From positions 1 to 7,975 of the forward strand of contig JAMJFV010000086.1 of the NCBI GenBank assembly GCA_023544495.1: a DNA stretch of 7,975 nt, written 5' to 3'. Under the pieces are notes generated by a model. That model saw only the letters and a list, made by a program, of their open reading frames with translations. It did not search any database and was not told where the DNA came from. The DNA is from ANME-2 cluster archaeon (GTDB taxonomy: Archaea; Halobacteriota; Methanosarcinia; Methanosarcinales; Methanocomedenaceae). This document shows, piece by piece, positions 5,958 to 7,975 of this stretch (position 1 is its first letter; each line of letters starts with the position of its first letter). The position numbers and the translations under genes were made by a program.

Positions 5958-6512
5958 CTATTTAATCAGATCGCCCTCTTCAAGTTGTTTTCTTACTTCA
6001 ATGGGCACAACCGCAACCTTATACATCCTGCCCTTTATTCCTGCCTTACCGGTAAAAAGAAGAGCATGATGCCTGAGAATTCCGATAGCTGACGTTGGGG
6101 GTTCTGATCCCCAGAAGTAGCTATCATTCTCTTCGCCGCCATATTTTTTTGATAATTGGTTATAACGTACCCAGCCGCCGGCCTCTATTACCAGCTTAAG
6201 CGCCCCGCGTGGTTCAGGTGGAAGGTTTTCAATAACTTCATCCAACCGGGTTGTGAGTCTGTTAATTATTTGAATAATTTTATCCTTTTTTTTATCTTTA
6301 GTAGATATCCGATGGGCTTTTGCCACCCCATCAATCAAGTTGGCAGGAAATTTATTGAGGCCAGCCGAAATGGTAGTATTCAAAGAGATGGTTTTGCTCT
6401 CCTGATCCTTGCGCATTGAACCAGTAATATAATTCATCATACTTTTTGGTGACATGATTCCCAATGATTCAAATACCATATCATATCCATCAGGTTTTTT
6501 CCTCTCTGGCAT
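5958..6512 (-). CDS. Hypothetical protein with possible SAP-like and winged-helix regions
   Basis: This is an intact 184-residue protein of unrecognised family. Residues about 55-95 (LIDGVAKAHRISTKDKKKDK and the following helix) have the spacing of a SAP/Rho-N-like nucleic-acid binding motif. Residues about 100-175 look like a winged helix: a helix beginning GALKLVIEAGGWV, a YNQLSKKYGG turn, a second helix PTSAIGILRHHALL, and a wing ending in YKVAVVPIEVR. A DNA-binding or regulatory role is therefore possible but unproven. The ATG at 6512 is preferred over one 24 nt upstream because AGAGGTGA lies just 5-6 nt before it. An AT-rich TATA-like tract (about 6548-6562) lies 35-50 nt upstream. It lies alone between recombinase relics 2 and 3, opposite to them in strand. 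Confidence 0.7.
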   Translation of the reverse strand: MPERKKPDGYDMVFESLGIMSPKSMMNYITGSMRKDQESKTISLNTTISAGLNKFPANLIDGVAKAHRISTKDKKKDKIIQIINRLTTRLDEVIENLPPEPRGALKLVIEAGGWVRYNQLSKKYGGEENDSYFWGSEPPTSAIGILRHHALLFTGKAGIKGRMYKVAVVPIEVRKQLEEGDLIK

Positions 6513-6517
6513 ATTAA

Positions 6518-6525
6518 TCACCTCT
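6518..6525 (-). promoter_or_regulatory. Shine-Dalgarno deciding the start at 6512
   Basis: The minus strand reads AGAGGTGA directly before ATTAAT and the ATG at 6512. It overlaps the first residues of the longer frame from 6536, so the shorter start is favoured. Confidence 0.65.
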
Positions 6526-6608
6526 TTTAGAAGCATTCCTATTACTCAATTTTTAAATTTAATCTTTTTGTTCTTTATCTGCTCACGATGATGCAAATAT
6601 GAGTAGTA

Positions 6609-6912
6609 ACAACCGCTGGACCAGGTGCCGCATGTGCGCCCAGGACCATGAAGCTGACCGGCAATACCAGTGAAATGCTGCGGCATTATGTGGGAACAGA
6701 AAGAAGGGGCACATTTTCATCAACGAGAGGACCGGGAAGCGGCTGACGTGAAGGCATTTCGAGAAGATGATCGATAAATGGGCCAGGCTGCTGAACATCC
6801 GGAAGACGTCAGTCCATCAAGCCCCGCGGCAGGGAGTATCATCTGATCACGTTAATGGGACTGAGGGAGGCAGGAGAGAGAGGCACCATGATCCACAGTG
6901 GCGGTGATCCTG
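6609..6912 (+). pseudogene. Tyrosine recombinase relic, copy 3
   Basis: This is a middle-to-C-terminal part of the same recombinase, from the KYNRWTR region to GGDP. It shares with copy 1 the short deletion at CGCATGTGCG and the TGA (6749-6751) in place of the CTG codon of copy 2. It has its own frameshifts after MLRHYVG and a TAA (6776-6778) within MIDKWAR. Unlike copies 1 and 2 it keeps the GA dinucleotide, so AGERGTMIHSGGDP reads straight through. Similarity ends at about 6912, before the third-box His and Tyr nucleophile. It is not functional. Confidence 0.75.
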
Positions 6913-7090
6913 TGCTAAAGTACGGAGCGGGTTCAAATATCAGTGCAGGAAAAGGGGCAGCTGGTTAGGTGCAGGAATGGATGTCGCAGAAAATGGAGTA
7001 ACTTATGGGGTGGTATGAAGTGAAGAATGGATGTGAACTTATAGAGAGAAATAAATATAGTTGGAAGATATATAGGAAACATAAGATAAT
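6913..7090. other. Stretch without a convincing gene after copy 3
   Basis: One frame from 6912 reads GFKYQCRKRGSW and, after a frame change, CRNGCRRKWSN. This hints at a decayed Cys-rich zinc-ribbon segment, with a weaker echo at 5853-5930. No intact ORF or RNA gene is seen. An AT-rich tract at about 7050-7060 probably belongs to the toxin-antitoxin promoter. Confidence 0.3.
7050..7060 (+). promoter_or_regulatory. TATA-like box of the toxin-antitoxin pair
   Basis: AATAAATATAG lies about 45-55 nt before the antitoxin ATG at 7104. A start site near 7080 would leave a short leader carrying AGGTGA (7093-7098). Confidence 0.4.
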
Positions 7091-7103
7091 TTAGGTGAAT
7101 CAA

Positions 7104-7310
7104 ATGGATTCAATAATCGAAGAAGATAATGCAGTGAATATCTTATTAGGAACACTTGAAAAACTGGATGATGAGATAGAATCTGCAATAGACACATTAG
7201 AGGTAATGAGTGACCCGGAAACCTTGAAAAATATAGAAGAAGGGTTAAATGACATTAAAGAAGGTCGGATCATACCTTTTGAAGAATTCCTGATTAAACA
7301 TGGATATTGA
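7104..7310 (+). CDS. RelB-type antitoxin (archaeal)
   Basis: This is a 68-residue acidic, mostly helical protein. Its C-terminal half, from MSDPETLKNIEEGLNDIKEG to IPFEEFLIKHGY, has the pattern of archaeal RelB-like antitoxins: a DPE turn, a long acidic helix, and a short end segment that wraps the toxin. It lacks a clear DNA-binding N-terminal motif. The ATG at 7104 is chosen over GTG at 7095 because AGGTGA at 7093-7098 is 5 nt before it and would overlap the GTG. The stop overlaps the toxin start by 11 nt, the usual coupled order of antitoxin then toxin. Antitoxins of this kind bind and neutralise a cognate RelE mRNA-cleaving toxin and often repress their own promoter. Confidence 0.75.
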   Translation: MDSIIEEDNAVNILLGTLEKLDDEIESAIDTLEVMSDPETLKNIEEGLNDIKEGRIIPFEEFLIKHGY

Positions 7311-7559
7311 ATACAAGATTATCTTATCAAATAAATTTGATAAAACTTTTTCCCAACTCGACAAAGATATCCAGAAGCAAATCGTTGAAAGATTAAAGGA
7401 TCTTTCAAAAAACCCGAAAACAGGCAAACCTTTAAAGGGTAAATTTAAGGTCTCTGGTCGCTGAGAGCAGGTAAGTATCGAATTCTATATGAAATTCGGG
7501 AAAATCTCCTTTTAATAGTGGTTATTGCTATTGGCCATAGAAAGAAAGTTTACGAGTAG
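7300..7559 (+). pseudogene. RelE/ParE-type toxin with a single-base frameshift
   Basis: The gene starts at ATG 7300 inside the antitoxin end and reads as a RelE-fold toxin: a strand DIEYKIILS, two helices (DKTFSQLDKDIQKQIVERL), then LSKNPKTGKPLKGKFK. The frame then hits TGA at 7462-7464 after 54 residues. In the +1-shifted frame the sequence continues perfectly as LWSLRAGKYRILYEI, then IVVIAIGHRKKVYE, and stops at TAG 7557-7559. This is the classic RelE core with its basic Arg and C-terminal Tyr. A loss of one G in the AAGG run at 7447-7450 would explain the break. The rebuilt protein would be about 86 residues, normal for the family. Either the toxin was inactivated or the base call is wrong. 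Confidence 0.8.
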
Positions 7560-7714
7560 CTACTTTTCATCCAGGTTCGTGAATGGAGGCAGTATGGAAC
7601 TGAAAAAATAAATGGGGCTCGTACTTTTATCACATGACAACTATATTTAATGTGGCTCTGGCGCTTCCCAGTACAACATCCTATCTTCACTCCCACCACC
7701 CCGGTCCACCTCCC
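7560..7714. other. Intergenic stretch before copy 4
   Basis: I see no ORF with a family resemblance, RNA gene or repeat between the toxin stop and copy 4. A TATA-like ACTATATTTAATG occurs at about 7640-7652 but no convincing gene follows it. Confidence 0.3.
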
Positions 7715-7975
7715 CCCAGATCCCCTTGCGGGAAAAGCTCTTCTTCAGGATGATCTACGAGACCACCACCCGGCCCAGGGAGGTCCTGGAGGCCAGGATC
7801 GAGCTGTGGAACCGCACCACCGGCGAGATCACCTTCCGCTAAATCCTCGCAGGCTCGGATTTACCAGGAGCACAGGATAGTCATCCTGTGCATCCCCAAG
7901 ACCAAGGGCAAGTACAACCGCTGGACCAGGCGCCACATCCCGGGTGCGCCCAAGACCATGAAGCTGACCGGCAAT
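7715..7975 (+). pseudogene. Tyrosine recombinase relic, copy 4 (runs off the window)
   Basis: This is the best preserved 5' part of the recombinase family. It reads PLREKLFFRMIYETTTRPRE with the first catalytic Arg, then VLEARIELWNRTTGEITFR. A one-base loss at about 7839 gives TAA, and the frame then continues as AKSSQARIYQEHRIV, IPKTKGKYNRWTRR and PKTMKLTGN, carrying the Lys-beta region (TKGK). It retains the roughly 60 nt and the CCCGG bases that copy 1 lacks. Similarity to copy 1 begins sharply at CCCAGATCCCCTT, so both copies lack an N-terminal DNA-binding domain at the same point. The right edge cuts it off, so the C-terminal half is unseen. Confidence 0.75.

Noticed and set aside
7650..7880. 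Plus-strand 76-codon ORF near the right edge
   Set aside because: It is in a different frame from the recombinase residues of copy 4; Pro/His-rich composition is a shadow of that relic.
3935..7975. CRISPR-like array from the repeated blocks
   Set aside because: Repeats are hundreds of bases long, degenerate and protein-derived, with gene-sized spacing; no short regular repeats exist.

Overview
The window looks archaeal, most likely a methanogen or methane-oxidising relative (Methanosarcinales/ANME-2 type). The evidence is a CDC48-type AAA ATPase end, an archaeal Hsp20, two genes of the siroheme-dependent (Ahb) heme pathway, TATA-like boxes about 25-30 nt upstream of starts that lack a Shine-Dalgarno (apparently leaderless genes), and GGTGA-type ribosome sites elsewhere. 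The lineage is inferred from gene content; no marker gene fixes it.

Positions 1-3660 are compact chromosomal housekeeping sequence. On the plus strand lie the 3' end of a CDC48-family ATPase, an Hsp20 chaperone probably co-transcribed with it, a strong hairpin terminator, and a circularly permuted YlqF/HSR1-type GTPase. On the minus strand, convergent with the GTPase, lie a small YwbE-family protein, an AhbA/AhbB siroheme decarboxylase subunit, and the radical-SAM heme synthase AhbD. The last two form a translationally coupled ahbD-ahbB pair, and both begin with TTG.

From about 3700 to the end the character changes to an eroded accessory island. Four plus-strand direct copies of the same decayed tyrosine recombinase (about 3935-4507, 5276-5506, 6609-6912 and 7715 to the window end) alternate with cargo: an acylphosphatase-like/coiled-coil protein (minus), an IS200/IS605 (TnpB) relic with terminal palindromes, a possible SAP/winged-helix protein (minus), and a RelB/RelE-type toxin-antitoxin pair (plus) whose toxin is frameshifted. 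A 63-codon orphan ORF sits at the island's left edge. The recombinase copies share several inactivating lesions, so the dead sequence itself seems to have been duplicated or homogenised. No rRNA, tRNA or CRISPR array was seen.

The most unusual feature is this alternation of recombinase relics and single cargo modules. It could be the scar of repeated integrations at one site or of recombination between dispersed repeats. Its function, if any, is unknown.
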